Assembly (NCBI RefSeq): GCF_026340305.1
Contig: NZ_JAPEPI010000003.1
Location: 558,001 to 622,000, forward strand
DNA: 64,000 bases
Direction of reading: 5' to 3'
From: Streptomyces sp. NBC_01381
GTDB lineage: Bacteria > Actinomycetota > Actinomycetes > Streptomycetales > Streptomycetaceae
The notes beneath the pieces were generated by a model that made no database searches, was not told the origin of the DNA, and saw only the letters and a list, made by a program, of their open reading frames with translations. Made by a program: the position numbers and the translations under genes. The stretch's first letter is position 1. Every line of letters starts with the position of its first letter. Below, in pieces: positions 42,601-49,831 of this stretch.

Positions 42601-44887
42601 TGCGGCGATGTGGGGACTGGTGCGTACGGCCCAGGCGGAACTGCCCGGTCGCATCGTCCTGGTGGATGTGGACGGGCGTCCCGAGTCACTGCGGCTGCTG
42701 CCCGCGGCCGTCGCCACCGGTGAGCCGCAACTCCGGGTACGGGACGGGCAGGTGACGGTTCCGCGACTGGCCGCGGTCAGTAATGCTGCCGAAGACACCG
42801 TGGTGGCCACCTTCGGTGCGGACGGCACGGTATTGATCACCGGAGGAACCGGCGCGCTGAGTGCGGAGGTGGCGCGTCATCTTGTCGCGGAACACGGCGT
42901 ACGGCATCTGCTGCTGACCGGACGCCGTGGGCCGAAGGCGCCCGGAGCCGAGCAACTGCGCGTCGATCTGGAGAAGTTGGGGGCGCAAGTCGGCATCGTC
43001 GCCTGTGACGCGGCCGATCGTGCCGCGCTGGCCGGGGTCTTCGAGCGCTGCGATCCGCCGCTGGCGGCTGTGGTGCGCGCCGCCGGGGTCCTAGACGACG
43101 GCGTGCTGGACTCGCTGACCCCCGATCGGATGGCGGCCGCGCTGGGGCCCAAGGCCGACGCAGCCTGGCATCTGCACGAACTGACCCGGGGCATGGGCCT
43201 TTCGGCGTTCGTCGTGTTCTCCTCCGTCTCCGGTCTGCTCGGCCGGGCGGGCCAGGGCAACTACGCGGCCGCGAACGCCTTCCTGGACGCCCTCGCCCAC
43301 CGCCGCGCCGCCGAAGGACTGCCGACGCTCTCGCTGGCATGGGGCCCGTGGGAGCACTCCGGCGGCATGGCGGCGGGGCTGGTTCCCGACCACTCCCGAC
43401 AACGTCCACAGCCACGTGAAGTGCTCGTGCCGCTGTCGACTCAGCGGGGCCTCGCCTTGTTCGACGCCGCGTTGCGCTCGACGGAGCCGGTACTCGCGCC
43501 GATACTCCTCGACCGAGCCGCGCTCCAGGCAAGTACGGAGCAGCAACTCCCGGCGCCGCTACGGGGATTCGTCCACCGGAAGCGGCCGACCGCGGCCCCG
43601 ACGACCTCGGGCTCCGGCTCCGGCTCCGGCTCCGAGCAGGCCGTTGAGCCGAGAGCTTGGCGGAATCTCCTGGACCAGCTGCCCCCGGACGAACGGGAGT
43701 CGGCGCTTGTGGAACTGCTGCGGGCCGACGTGGCCGCGGTGCTCGGGTACCCGCACGCCGACGCACTGCCGGTCGGCAAGTCCCTCGCCGAGCTGGGGTT
43801 CGACTCCCTGACCGCCGTACAGCTCCGCAACCGGCTGAGCATGGCGCTCAAGGTCCGACTGCCGGTGGCAGTGGTGTTCGAGCACCGCACCGCCGAGGAA
43901 CTGACACGCCACCTGCTCGGCATGCTGGACGACGAAGCAGTTGCCGCAGCCGCCCCTGAGCCCCCTGGGGCGCCCGAAACCCCCGGGGCCGAGCGCCCCA
44001 CGTACACCCTCTCCTCTCTCTTCCGGACGGTCAGCGCCGCCGGGCAACCGGTGGCGGCGATGCACCTGCTCGTCACCGCCTCCTGGGCGCTGCCCACCTT
44101 CACGGCCACCCAAGGCCACGAGCACGCCCTGCCACCGCGCCGCCGCGCCCACGCACGCCGCGCCCCCGGAGGGCCGACCGTCGTCTACTTCCCGGCCTAC
44201 CATCCGTCGCTCGCACCGGACGGCGGAGACTTCCCCCGCTTCCACAACGCACTCCAGAACGACCAGCACGACCTGGGCACCCTGAACATCCTGGAGTTCC
44301 CACATCCCGGCATCGGCATCGGCGCCGGTGCCGCGGTGCCGGAGGACCGCGCCGCCCTGGCGCGCACCCAGGCCGAGAGCGTGCTGCGGCATGTCGGTGA
44401 CGGGCCCTTCGCGATCGTGGGTCGCTCGGCGGGCGGCAATGTGGCGCACCTGGTGGCCCACCACCTGGAAGGCATGGGCCGGGCACCGACCGGCCTCGTA
44501 CTCCTTGACACGTACCACATCACCCCACGCAACAGCGGCAAGGACTGGCTGCTGTCCCTGGCCGCCCCACCGCCGCGCGAGACCGGAGGGACCGACTTCG
44601 CCGACGACGACAGCACCCTGGCCGCGGTGGGCGCCTACAACCGGATCTTCCTCGACTGGGATCCCGAGCCCGTCGCCACGCCCACCCTCCTGGTCCGCGC
44701 CTCGCTCCCCACGCCCGCCATGACGGCCTCCGCGGACGCCGACGACTGGCGGACGTCCTGGCCGTCGGCGCACGAGGTCGTGGACGTCCCCGGCGATCAC
44801 CTGACGATGATGCGGGAGCACGCGGAAACCACCGTGTCCGCGATCCGCACGTGGATCCAGGCGCGCACGGCGAAGGCGGCCTCCTGA
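36656..44887 (+). CDS. Complete one-module type I PKS: AL-ACP-KS-AT-DH-KR-ACP-TE
   Basis: This 2743-residue protein is a whole assembly line. AMP-ligase about 1-520 (LYTSGTTNRPKG near 182, Lys in TASGKTARHK); ACP Ser585 (GMTSVG); KS Cys821, His956, His994; AT Ser1275 with HAFH 1375-1378, indicating malonyl-CoA; DH His1576 and Asp1785; KR with TGGTGAL, catalytic Ser2190 and Tyr2203, and an LDD motif (2146-2148), so B-type; ACP Ser2384; TE Ser2591, Asp2618, His2715. It should activate an acid, extend it once and release an alpha,beta-unsaturated acid or ester; the starter is unknown. There is no ER. Codon 671 is TTA, suggesting bldA control. No tailoring genes flank it. GGAG precedes the ATG. 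Confidence 0.9.
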   Translation: MTRDELIRPVPALLKEHAESAPRRVAYTDSRRSVTYSELERRTRALAGYVTRTGLRRGDRVAICLGNCVEMVESCLAVLRAGMVGVPLDPRSSDTELAHFLQDSGADFVIVDATRLAQLRRLGAPYDRLGVLVTGADPVPDGAPRFESAAESGSAAESVGAPESVGAAEIDLLGLDDPAWMLYTSGTTNRPKGVLSTQRAALWSVAACYAPIFGLASDDRLLWPLPLFHSFSHSLAILGVTAVGASARIADVLLPPDGLRQELHTAYEALGGPFTMLAGVPATYHRLVDSAGEAPQTLRVCVVAGAPSGPALRAAVEEATGAPLLDMYGSTETCGAITANRPQGSRVDGSCGLPVPGVDVRIVDPRSGEGVPDGAEGEVWVRGPNLMTGYHGQPGATASALRDGWYRTGDLGRRVEHGHLGLTGRVSELIIRGGENIHPTEVEQALLQCPGVSDAVVVGVPHAVLGEVPVAFVVPGPDGIDARQVLAGCRTRLADYKVPTEIHEIAAVPRTASGKTARHKLAAPAPPASVTVETALRARLLRLSRDEQERALRKTVLTETAEVCRCAPGQLPDTDGTFADLGMTSVGAVELVDRLGALTGLSLPATLVFDHPTPADVAGYLRVALFEGEPMEHPRPYGGQGRNHESSEDDPVVIVAMGCRYPGDVNSPDDLWELVAQGRDAISEFPADRGWDLDALYDPDPDRIGTSYTRHGGFLHGAAEFDAGLFGIAPREALAMDPQQRLLLETSWEVWERAGIDPASLRESDTGVFVGVMHGDYAARFTRPHELEAHLGLGSTGSVASGRISYVYGLRGPAITVDTACSSSLVALHWAAQALRSGECSMALAGGVTVMATPNPFLAFSRQRGLSPDGRCKSFSAAADGTGWAEGVGLVLLERLSDARRAGHPVLAVLRGSAVNSDGASNGLTAPHGPAQQRLIARALADAGLRADDVDAVEAHGTGTRLGDPIEAQAILATYGQGREQPLWLGSVKSNLGHTQAAAGVAGVIKMVQAMRHGELPGSLYADSPTPHVDWSAGRVELLTTARPWPASDRPRRAGVSAFGIGGTNAHVILEEPPRNEAAVRQETAAPVPAPIPAPWLLSAADEPALHAQARRLASELADRPDLLPADVAHSLAVSRSALTHRAMVPAGDRTQLVDALSALAQGRRPPGVVQGVANPGIRTAFLFTGQGAQRPRMGAELRVAFPVFAKAFDEVCHYLDDRLPQPLSAVLSAEPGSPQADLIHRTDFTQAGLFAFEVALFRLLQSWGVRPDRLVGHSVGELAAAHVAGVLDLPDAATLVAARGRLMQALPDGGAMVALDATEEEVLADMAEFGDQVAVASVNGPRSVVISGAESAVLAVAADLEERGRRAVRLRVSHAFHSPLVDPMLDKFLGVARTLTFRPPRIPVVSTVTGRVAEAAELCSPEYWARHARQPVRFADAIRRLADDGVSAYLELGPGPALTAAATDCLGDAFDGGSVLVAATGRDAYEPETLLSAVSRLHVAGADVDWAAVYAGSGARLVDLPTYAFQRRRYWLDAPRTAAVDAPALLGPAFPVPGTDRTVLTGLLSLVTHPWLADHRVAGRVIVPATVFVEMAVRAADEVGCEAVEELVMLSPLALSGSAGVRVQVVVGAVDDSGCRPVDVYSRPDGSDEFNGYGGSVGSGESVGSGESDRSDRSDRSDGFNGSDGFSESEGEGPWAHNVSGRLGSEPTAEHEHELTQWPPPGAEALDLTDAYAAVADAGLAYGPAFQGVGAVWRRGDDVFAEVRLPAAHIGEAGRFGLHPALFDAAAHACLFAAPAGTSTVRVPFAWSGVRLHASGATELRVQVVRTGADTVSLTLADPAGRLVASVDSLTTRELPAETTSQLPADRAEMTDDFAARALLRPEWVALELSGDADDRGWAVRGRDDLNLAGFLPTAAAHPEFVAVSAVSAAATGSDLLSAVHESTDRMLTTLQDWQGDPDAAGSRLVVVTRDATAPVPDLAGAAMWGLVRTAQAELPGRIVLVDVDGRPESLRLLPAAVATGEPQLRVRDGQVTVPRLAAVSNAAEDTVVATFGADGTVLITGGTGALSAEVARHLVAEHGVRHLLLTGRRGPKAPGAEQLRVDLEKLGAQVGIVACDAADRAALAGVFERCDPPLAAVVRAAGVLDDGVLDSLTPDRMAAALGPKADAAWHLHELTRGMGLSAFVVFSSVSGLLGRAGQGNYAAANAFLDALAHRRAAEGLPTLSLAWGPWEHSGGMAAGLVPDHSRQRPQPREVLVPLSTQRGLALFDAALRSTEPVLAPILLDRAALQASTEQQLPAPLRGFVHRKRPTAAPTTSGSGSGSGSEQAVEPRAWRNLLDQLPPDERESALVELLRADVAAVLGYPHADALPVGKSLAELGFDSLTAVQLRNRLSMALKVRLPVAVVFEHRTAEELTRHLLGMLDDEAVAAAAPEPPGAPETPGAERPTYTLSSLFRTVSAAGQPVAAMHLLVTASWALPTFTATQGHEHALPPRRRAHARRAPGGPTVVYFPAYHPSLAPDGGDFPRFHNALQNDQHDLGTLNILEFPHPGIGIGAGAAVPEDRAALARTQAESVLRHVGDGPFAIVGRSAGGNVAHLVAHHLEGMGRAPTGLVLLDTYHITPRNSGKDWLLSLAAPPPRETGGTDFADDDSTLAAVGAYNRIFLDWDPEPVATPTLLVRASLPTPAMTASADADDWRTSWPSAHEVVDVPGDHLTMMREHAETTVSAIRTWIQARTAKAAS
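37103..37163 (+). repeat. 18-bp in-frame tandem repeat in the PKS ligase domain
   Basis: Three copies of an 18-bp unit, GCCGAGAGTGTCGGTGCY, plus a partial fourth encode AES/PES-V/S-G-A segments. It lies about ten residues before the LYTSGTT motif in a surface loop. Confidence 0.75.
41594..41730 (+). repeat. 9-bp-based minisatellite in the PKS dehydratase domain
   Basis: Units of GGGTCCG/GACAGGTCC type are repeated about fifteen times with small changes, coding a Gly/Ser/Asp-rich insert (GSVGSGES, DRSDRSDRSD) between the two hotdog halves of the DH. The catalytic His and Asp lie on either side. Confidence 0.75.
43610..43633 (+). repeat. Four-copy GGCTCC repeat in the KR-ACP linker
   Basis: GGCTCC repeated four times encodes a (Gly-Ser)4 linker between the KR and the second ACP. 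It is the third in-frame repeat within this one gene. Confidence 0.8.
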
Positions 44888-45164
44888 GGCTGGTCTGCGC
44901 GGCCTGCGCAACCGTAGGTGGCATAAAGCGACGGCGCCCGGCGCCTTCACCTCCTCGGCGCGACGCTCGGACGCGGTGATCCTGTGCGTCTGGACAGCAG
45001 TGGAACCCAGCACAGTCTGGGCAGCACTTGTTGATCGCAGAGCCGGAAATGTTGGTGGGAGCTGACACCGAGTGGGGGGGGTGGGTGAAGCTTTGTCGCC
45101 GTGCCGGGCGGCTCTCTCCCAAGGTGTCCGTAAGCCAAGGGCCCGTACCTGCGTCGTCGCCGAG
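44888..45164. other. Non-coding stretch after the PKS gene
   Basis: No convincing gene is seen here. The stretch has a run of nine G at about 45073 and lower third-position bias in every frame than the surrounding genes. It begins a zone of broken genes. Confidence 0.45.
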
Positions 45165-45374
45165 CTACGCCGCCTCGTAGTGGTGCGCCCGCCCGCCCCG
45201 CCATGTCACCTACGCCGGGTCGTCGAGCGGCTCCTCCGCGTCCGGCGCACCACCCCGGGGCAGGAACTCGACGACGTCACGATCCGAGTGCGCGAGGCCG
45301 AGGATCTCCTCGCGCACCGTCACCCGTCGGCCACCAGAACCGGCGGGCGGATGGACGACTGTCGGCGCGCTCAT
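45165..45374 (-). pseudogene. Small conserved protein interrupted by an internal TAG
   Basis: The frame begins MSAPTVVHPPAGSGG, continues RRVTVREEILGLAHSDRDVV, and reaches DAEEPLDDPA followed by TAG at 45210-45212. Without that stop, the same frame goes on VTWRGGRAHHYEAA and ends at a natural TAG. The WRGG-x-AHHYEAA ending and the opening resemble small (about 68-residue) Streptomyces hypothetical proteins as I remember them, so the internal stop looks like a nonsense mutation in a once-working gene. The truncated 54-residue product might still be made. Its function is unknown. Confidence 0.55.
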
Positions 45375-45569
45375 ACTCCAAGGTGCTGCGGCGCGGCGGG
45401 TCGGGCGCCTTCTGTGGCCGACACGCCATCCACAAACCCATCTCTTTCGCGCTCGCCGCCTGCGGCCAGGCGGTGAACATGTGGCATGCGGCGTCCGTAT
45501 CACTGATTGAGCGCGCGACCCGATGCCCGTCATACGACGGGGCCGACCGCTGAAAGGCAGGGATCGAAG

Positions 45570-45869
45570 ATGCTGCGACCAATCAGATGGACGACCCGGG
45601 GTGGGCTCCTCGTAGCCGGAGCAGTCGCCGCCCTGCTGGCCGTCGCCACGCCCGCAACCGCCGGCTCGGCAGCACTTTACTGCGGCGCCGGCCGCGGGCC
45701 GACAGCCGAGGTCGCGGTGCAGGGCGCGATCGACGACGCCGAAGTCTCGGCGAGCGGGGACGGCAGGTTCCAATGTGAACTCGATGGTGAGCCCCAGGTC
45801 TTCGAGGTATTCGACGACCCGAACTACGGCCACATCTTCCGGGCAAGCGTGACCATGTCCTGCGAGTGA
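45570..45869 (+). CDS. Small secreted protein of unknown function
   Basis: This 99-residue protein has a clear signal peptide (MLRPIRWTTRGGLLVAGAVA, then ATPATAGS with an Ala-x-Ala site near residue 31). The mature part is about 68 residues with three Cys (LYCGAGRG, FQCELD, TMSCE) and a beta-rich pattern (QVFEVFDDPNYGHIF). One Cys would remain unpaired if two form a disulfide. I know no family for it. AAAGGCAGGGA is the nearest RBS-like stretch. It stands alone in a zone of broken genes, but its own frame is intact. Confidence 0.6.
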   Translation: MLRPIRWTTRGGLLVAGAVAALLAVATPATAGSAALYCGAGRGPTAEVAVQGAIDDAEVSASGDGRFQCELDGEPQVFEVFDDPNYGHIFRASVTMSCE

Positions 45870-46530
45870 TCTCACAGATCGAATCGCTGTGTGCCCCGGC
45901 GCACGATCGTCGGGGCACCACTCCGGAGTATGCGCGGTGACGTGCGGCCGTGTTGACCCTGGAAGAGGCCTCCCGGACAGGCGCATCTGCTGGAGGGACC
46001 GGTTCACTGGCACGGACCTCCGGCGACGTAGGGACAGACAGCACGAAGGGTTTGGCCCCGAGGTGGCCAAACCCTTCCGTACAGCTCTCTGCGGGTACTC
46101 CCACTTCCGCCCACACCACCGGGTGTCCGCGTGCAGGGCGAGCGGCTCGCACTCGTCGCCGTGGTCCTCGCGCACACACGACGCGGCGCCAGGCAAGGGC
46201 GTCGGCCAAGGAACGCTCGCGGCTGCGGCGTTGCCCCCCCCGGCCGGTAGAAGGTCGAGCGCACGATCGGCTGGGACAGGAACCCTCGCCCAGCTCGCTG
46301 AACCGCGACGACCATCCCGGGCGCGCCCTCGACGTACGCCTGGTGAGGGTGCGCCCCTCTGAAGGCTTGGGTGACCCGACTGCGGGTCTGACCTTGGCGC
46401 CGTGGGCGCGGGCGATGGTGTCAAGGTCCTCCGGACGCGGTAGCGGCGGTACGACGCGACCGTGCCGCTTACCAGATCCTGCCGGGCGCGGTGTCGACGT
46501 GCGGCCCAGATCGCTCGGCATTCTGAGGGC
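45870..46530. other. Gene-poor stretch of about 660 bases
   Basis: Long open frames exist on both strands but none has coherent codon bias or a recognisable protein. The only structured element is the hairpin at 46045-46077. The stretch looks like decayed or non-coding sequence. Confidence 0.45.
46045..46077. terminator. Orphan 13-bp hairpin
   Basis: GAAGGGTTTGGCC and its exact complement enclose a 7-nt loop. It looks like a strong terminator, but no intact gene ends near it on either strand; the secreted protein gene stops 175 bp upstream. It may mark the end of a lost gene. Confidence 0.55.
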
Positions 46531-47031
46531 ATGGATCATCGCAGCCTCGAACCGGCAGAAGCAGCGGCCCGGGACTACTCCGGCGCGGTCTACGGCTCGC
46601 TCCTTGCCGCCTCAGTCATTGCCGCGGTGGGGACGCTGGGTCCCTTCCCCCGGCTCCAGCTCGTGGTCATGCTGCTCACCAACGGTCTGGTCTTCTGGAT
46701 CACGCACGTCTACGCCCGCATTGTGGGCGACAAGCTGGCGCATCAGGCGCTGTCGTGGGAGGTGATCCGCCGCGAGGCACGCAGGGAATGGCCGATCGTC
46801 GGGGTCGCGCTCCCGCCGGCTGCCGCCGTGGTGGTGTGTCCTTCGCTGGGGCTCGGCCCCGAAGGCACCGGGTGGGTTGCCCTCGGCGTCGCCCTCGCCG
46901 AGCAGGTCGGCTGGGCCACCGTGGCCCTCGTCAGAGCCGGTGCCCCGCGCCAGCTGGTCGCCATGACCGGTGCGGTCAACCTCTTCGTGGGGCTGGTCCT
47001 CGTGGGCGCGAAGGTCCTGGTCAAGCACTGA
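46531..47031 (+). CDS. Small integral membrane protein
   Basis: This 166-residue protein has four predicted membrane segments: YGSLLAASVIAAVGTLGPF, LQLVVMLLTNGLVFWITHVY, WPIVGVALPPAAAVVVCP and a pair near the end (TGAVNLFVGLVLVGAKVLV). A basic loop (VIRREARREW) lies between the second and third. It resembles DUF-type membrane proteins of Streptomyces without known function. The ATG at MDHRSLEP follows TGAGGG; a longer frame upstream lacks a site. It stands alone and appears intact. Confidence 0.65.
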   Translation: MDHRSLEPAEAAARDYSGAVYGSLLAASVIAAVGTLGPFPRLQLVVMLLTNGLVFWITHVYARIVGDKLAHQALSWEVIRREARREWPIVGVALPPAAAVVVCPSLGLGPEGTGWVALGVALAEQVGWATVALVRAGAPRQLVAMTGAVNLFVGLVLVGAKVLVKH

Positions 47032-47066
47032 ATTTGCCGCACGCGTGCGCAGGGTGTGCCTCAGCC

Positions 47067-47303
47067 TCAGCACTTGTCAGGGCGTTCCAATACGGCCGAC
47101 TCGGCCGCCGTGTGGAGCTGCTCAATCGGCACAATGTCGACGGCCGTCTTGATCGACTTGTGGCCCAACCAGAGTGAGGCACCGACGGCGTGGCCGTGCA
47201 CGATGACCGTGTGCTGCAGGTAGCGGAATCCCGCCGTACGGGCACGCGCGATGAGCGTGCCAAGTGGGTCGGTGAGACGTCCGGCGTGGCGGCGTTGGCG
47301 CAC
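47067..47303 (-). pseudogene. Possible tyrosine recombinase C-terminal remnant
   Basis: A short frame contains YLQHTVIVHGHA and then WLGHKSIKTAVDI, which resembles the LGHxSIxTT box before the catalytic Tyr of phage-type integrases. The spacing between the H-T and LGH parts is about ten residues too short, the Tyr is missing (AVDIVPIEQL instead), and the rest of the protein is absent. If it is an integrase fragment it is long dead. Random resemblance cannot be excluded. Confidence 0.25.
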
Positions 47304-47817
47304 GTGGCCAGGAGCGACAGGCCGTCAGCGGGCAGAAGGGTATCGGGGTGGAGTTCGGCAAGCAGGATGGGCGGGCTGCTCGTGAGCCCGTCGACCTCAG
47401 CCGCGTCGGCGCCGGTCGTGCGGGCAGTGCGGGCAGTGCGGGTGTCCATGCCGGGCCCGATGTCGCGGATGCAGATACGCAGTAGCGGGGCGTGCAGCTT
47501 GTCGTGACGGCTCGAACTCGATACGGATCCGAGCGATGGCCCAGGCGGGCAAGATTGCTGACCTTCGGTGTCTCACGGCCCGCCATCACCCGGGACAGCG
47601 GTGCGGTCGGCTGTGTGGGGGTGCCGTACGGCGGGAAACGCGGGGGTCGTTCCGCCGCCGGATGCTCGACCGCAACATCGCGCTGCGCGGGGCATCGCCA
47701 TCGCCCCGGTCCGCGCCTGCATTCCCAACTCCTGCCGGATGTGCCCTCCGGGGGCGTCGATCCGGGGGCGCGCCCCCGGGTGTTGTTCCTCCCGTGCCGC
47801 GCGGCGCTCTCGTGATG
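47304..47817. other. Gene-poor stretch before the DUF2461-like remnant
   Basis: No gene could be supported. It contains a perfect palindrome near its right end (listed separately) and tandem GTGCGGGCA units near 47420. Frames on either strand show no consistent bias. Confidence 0.4.
47762..47779. terminator. 18-bp perfect palindrome
   Basis: CCGGGGGCG is followed directly by CGCCCCCGG. It lies 39 bp beyond the stop codon of the leftward DUF2461-like gene and is probably its terminator. Confidence 0.5.
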
Positions 47818-48324
47818 TCAGGCGGCGTGCTTCACGTGGCGGACCAGCCAGGTCAGCAGGGCGTCCAGGTCGGCGGCGGCCGAGAGGACCCGGCCGACCG
47901 TCTCGGGGGTGTGCAGGCACTCCTCGCAGCCGAGGGGACGGGCGGCGATCAGCGAACGGTGGCGCAGCAGGTTCGTACGGGAGTGGTCCGTCGGATAGCC
48001 GCGCGGGGGGCGTTTCATCACGTCCCCGGAGATGTCGTAGCCCTTCTTCCGTACGTCCTCGACGATGGCGGACAGTTCGCGGCCGCTCCCCTCGGAGGCC
48101 ACGGCTTTGCGGAACAGGTCCACCTGGCCGGGATCGGGGTACCACCAGGCGCCCTGGATCCGCAGGCCGTCCAGGGAGAACCGGAGATTGATCTCGATCT
48201 TGCGGCCGAGCCGGATCACCGCGCTCTGGTGCTGCCACCACCAGGAGTCGGTGCGGTAGTGCCAGACGGAGAAGTCCTCGTACCGGGGGTCGGCGTCCGC
48301 GACCTCGTTGAGCAGGGCGATCAT
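47818..48324 (-). pseudogene. DUF2461-like gene lacking its 5' end
   Basis: The remaining 168 residues show a good DUF2461-type core: YEDFSVWHYRTDSWWWQHQ, INLRFSLDGLRIQGAWWYPD, the KRPPRGYPTDH motif, and a C-terminal LDALLTWLVRHVK. Family members are about 210-220 residues and begin with an FxGFxxxxxxFxxxLxxNN segment that is absent here. The frame stays open upstream, but those residues (RTAVRPRPRSSRG) look like translated non-coding DNA. An insertion-sequence remnant lies 180 bp upstream on the other strand, so the 5' part was probably removed by transposition. The function of the family is unknown. Confidence 0.6.
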
Positions 48325-48507
48325 CGGCTGCCGGACCAGGCGTTCGCGGTCCGCGCGACAGCGCAACGACTCGGTTCGCCGACAAACGCCTCGGCTAGAG
48401 CGCGGTCTCGGCCGCACCGCTGTCCTGGCCGGCCTCTGCGTCTGGTGGGTCCGCCTCCGTCTGGCCTCGTACGTTTCGTCCGGATCATCTGATCGTTGCT
48501 CGGGGGA

Positions 48508-48590
48508 TCCGTCGACTGACGTGCAATGGGCGCGGATCGAGCTGTTGCTGCGAGAGGACCCCCGCAACCATCTATCCGACCGGACTCCAC
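48508..48590 (+). mobile_element. IS5-type transposase N-terminal remnant
   Basis: The plus-strand frame reads STDVQWARIELLL and shortly after LSDRTP, which matches the N-terminus of IS5/IS4-type transposases (LTDxQWARIEPLLPDRTP) with an internal scrambling. Only this fragment remains. A CGTGCAATG copy near 48520 has its complement CATTGCACG near 48592. The piece sits next to the truncated DUF2461-like gene and likely explains the truncation. Confidence 0.5.
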
Positions 48591-48641
48591 ATTGCACGCG
48601 TCTCTTCCTCTGGGCCCGCTCACTGGCCCCGACGAAAGGGC

Positions 48642-49376
48642 CTAGTCGCCCCGCAGCCGGACCGCCGCGCGCCCCGACGCCGGGGCAGGCTCCAGCACCA
48701 CGTACCGGCTGAGGACGGCGAGGGCGACGATGCAGCCGCTCATCTCCAGACCCTCCTCCACGATCGTTCCCAGCATGAGCACGGTGCTGTGGCCGTTCGC
48801 GTGCGCCCAGCCGTTGAACGCCTCGGTCAACAGCGCCCCGCCCAGATACACCGCCAGCGCGGCAAGGAGCCCGGACCGCAGGTCACGCGGGAGCTTCCGC
48901 GCCCACAGCACGGCGCACACGGTGCCCACCGCCGCGAGGACCGCGCCGGGCAGCACCCAGGCGTGCGTGGGCAGCGACCCTCCGGCCCACTCCTTCCACG
49001 ACCGGCCGACCTCGCCGAGACGCTCGTGCAAGGAGACCGTCTCGTCGATGCTGAGCAGAGCAGTCGCGGCGGCAAGACCCAGCCAAGACGACCGCCCCGG
49101 GCGCGCGCCGCGCCCGCTGAGCAGCGCGGCGATCAGCGCCATGCCCGTCACGGCCAGCAGTAGCGTGCTGTTCCACCAGGTGGCCAGGTTGGCCTCGACG
49201 TCGACGTTCACCAACTTGCGGACGGTCGGTATGGGGTCGTACCGGTTGTAGGCGCGCGTGGCGAGGTCGGCGACGAGTAAGGCCGCGGTGCCGCCGGCGG
49301 CGAGCCACAGGACGCGGCGAGCCGGCGGTCTCGCGAGCTCACCCGCGACCCGGTCGCGTATTTGAGAATCGGTCAT
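48642..49376 (-). CDS. Multi-pass membrane protein of unknown function
   Basis: This 244-residue protein has about six or seven hydrophobic segments (VLWLAAGGTAALLVADLA, NSTLLLAVTGMALIAALL, WVLPGAVLAAVGTVCAVLW, GLLAALAVYLGGALLTEAF and LEMSGCIVALAVLSRYVVL). Between the second and fourth are SIDETVSLHERLGE and a Trp-rich loop. D-E-x-x-x-L-H-E-x-x-G and a later Glu pair (TIVEEGLEMSG) recur in uncharacterised actinobacterial membrane proteins. It begins MTDSQIRDRVAGEL. No RBS stands out. It is not obviously linked to neighbours. Confidence 0.68.
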   Translation of the reverse strand: MTDSQIRDRVAGELARPPARRVLWLAAGGTAALLVADLATRAYNRYDPIPTVRKLVNVDVEANLATWWNSTLLLAVTGMALIAALLSGRGARPGRSSWLGLAAATALLSIDETVSLHERLGEVGRSWKEWAGGSLPTHAWVLPGAVLAAVGTVCAVLWARKLPRDLRSGLLAALAVYLGGALLTEAFNGWAHANGHSTVLMLGTIVEEGLEMSGCIVALAVLSRYVVLEPAPASGRAAVRLRGD

Positions 49377-49399
49377 ACGTACGGAGGTTAGCGGTTTGA

Positions 49400-49672
49400 T
49401 CAGAGGACGAAGGCCTCGGGGCGCCCCGTATGGCGCTCTTCCAGACAGACCTCCTGCGACCGCGCGTATCCGATGAACTCGGCCCGGGCGTCGAGCCCTT
49501 CGGGTGACCGTCGCGGAAGTACGGCGAGAAGCTCCCAACTGCCGGCCGCTCCAAGGGCACCGAGGAACAACGGTATGGCTGCGGACTGGGTGGCCGGATG
49601 GATCGCTATTGGCGGCCGGTCCGCCTGCCGGTATCCGGGGTCGTTGACCGCCGCGTCCGGACCGGTGAACAT
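49400..49672 (-). CDS. Hypothetical protein or C-terminal gene remnant
   Basis: This 90-residue frame has strong G/C bias at third positions in its last 50 codons (LPRRSPEGLDARAEF, then EERHTGRPEAFVL at the end), so at least that part looks coding. A hydrophobic stretch (AAIPLFLGALGAAGSWELL) lies in the middle. No family is recognised and the ATG has no clear RBS. It could be the end of a once longer gene whose 5' part was replaced by the ArsR promoter region. It lies in the decayed zone. Confidence 0.35.
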   Translation of the reverse strand: MFTGPDAAVNDPGYRQADRPPIAIHPATQSAAIPLFLGALGAAGSWELLAVLPRRSPEGLDARAEFIGYARSQEVCLEERHTGRPEAFVL

Positions 49673-49831
49673 CCCCACCGCCGCGGCCACCAGCGGTGGC
49701 CGAGGTCGGGGATGCACCCGATCCGACCCTGAGTTTCCCCCCAGATACCCCTGAGATGTGTCAGGAATCTTTGACAGGCACCCTGGACCGATGTCAGCTT
49801 TTCTTGACAGGCATGGAGGAGAGAGGCAGCG

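Noticed and set aside
45210..46532. A 440-codon minus-strand open frame
   Set aside because: Only its last 54 codons resemble a protein; the rest has no coherent composition and runs opposite the small secreted protein gene.
47304..47817. tRNA or attachment site next to the possible recombinase remnant
   Set aside because: No cloverleaf or direct repeat pair could be found by eye.
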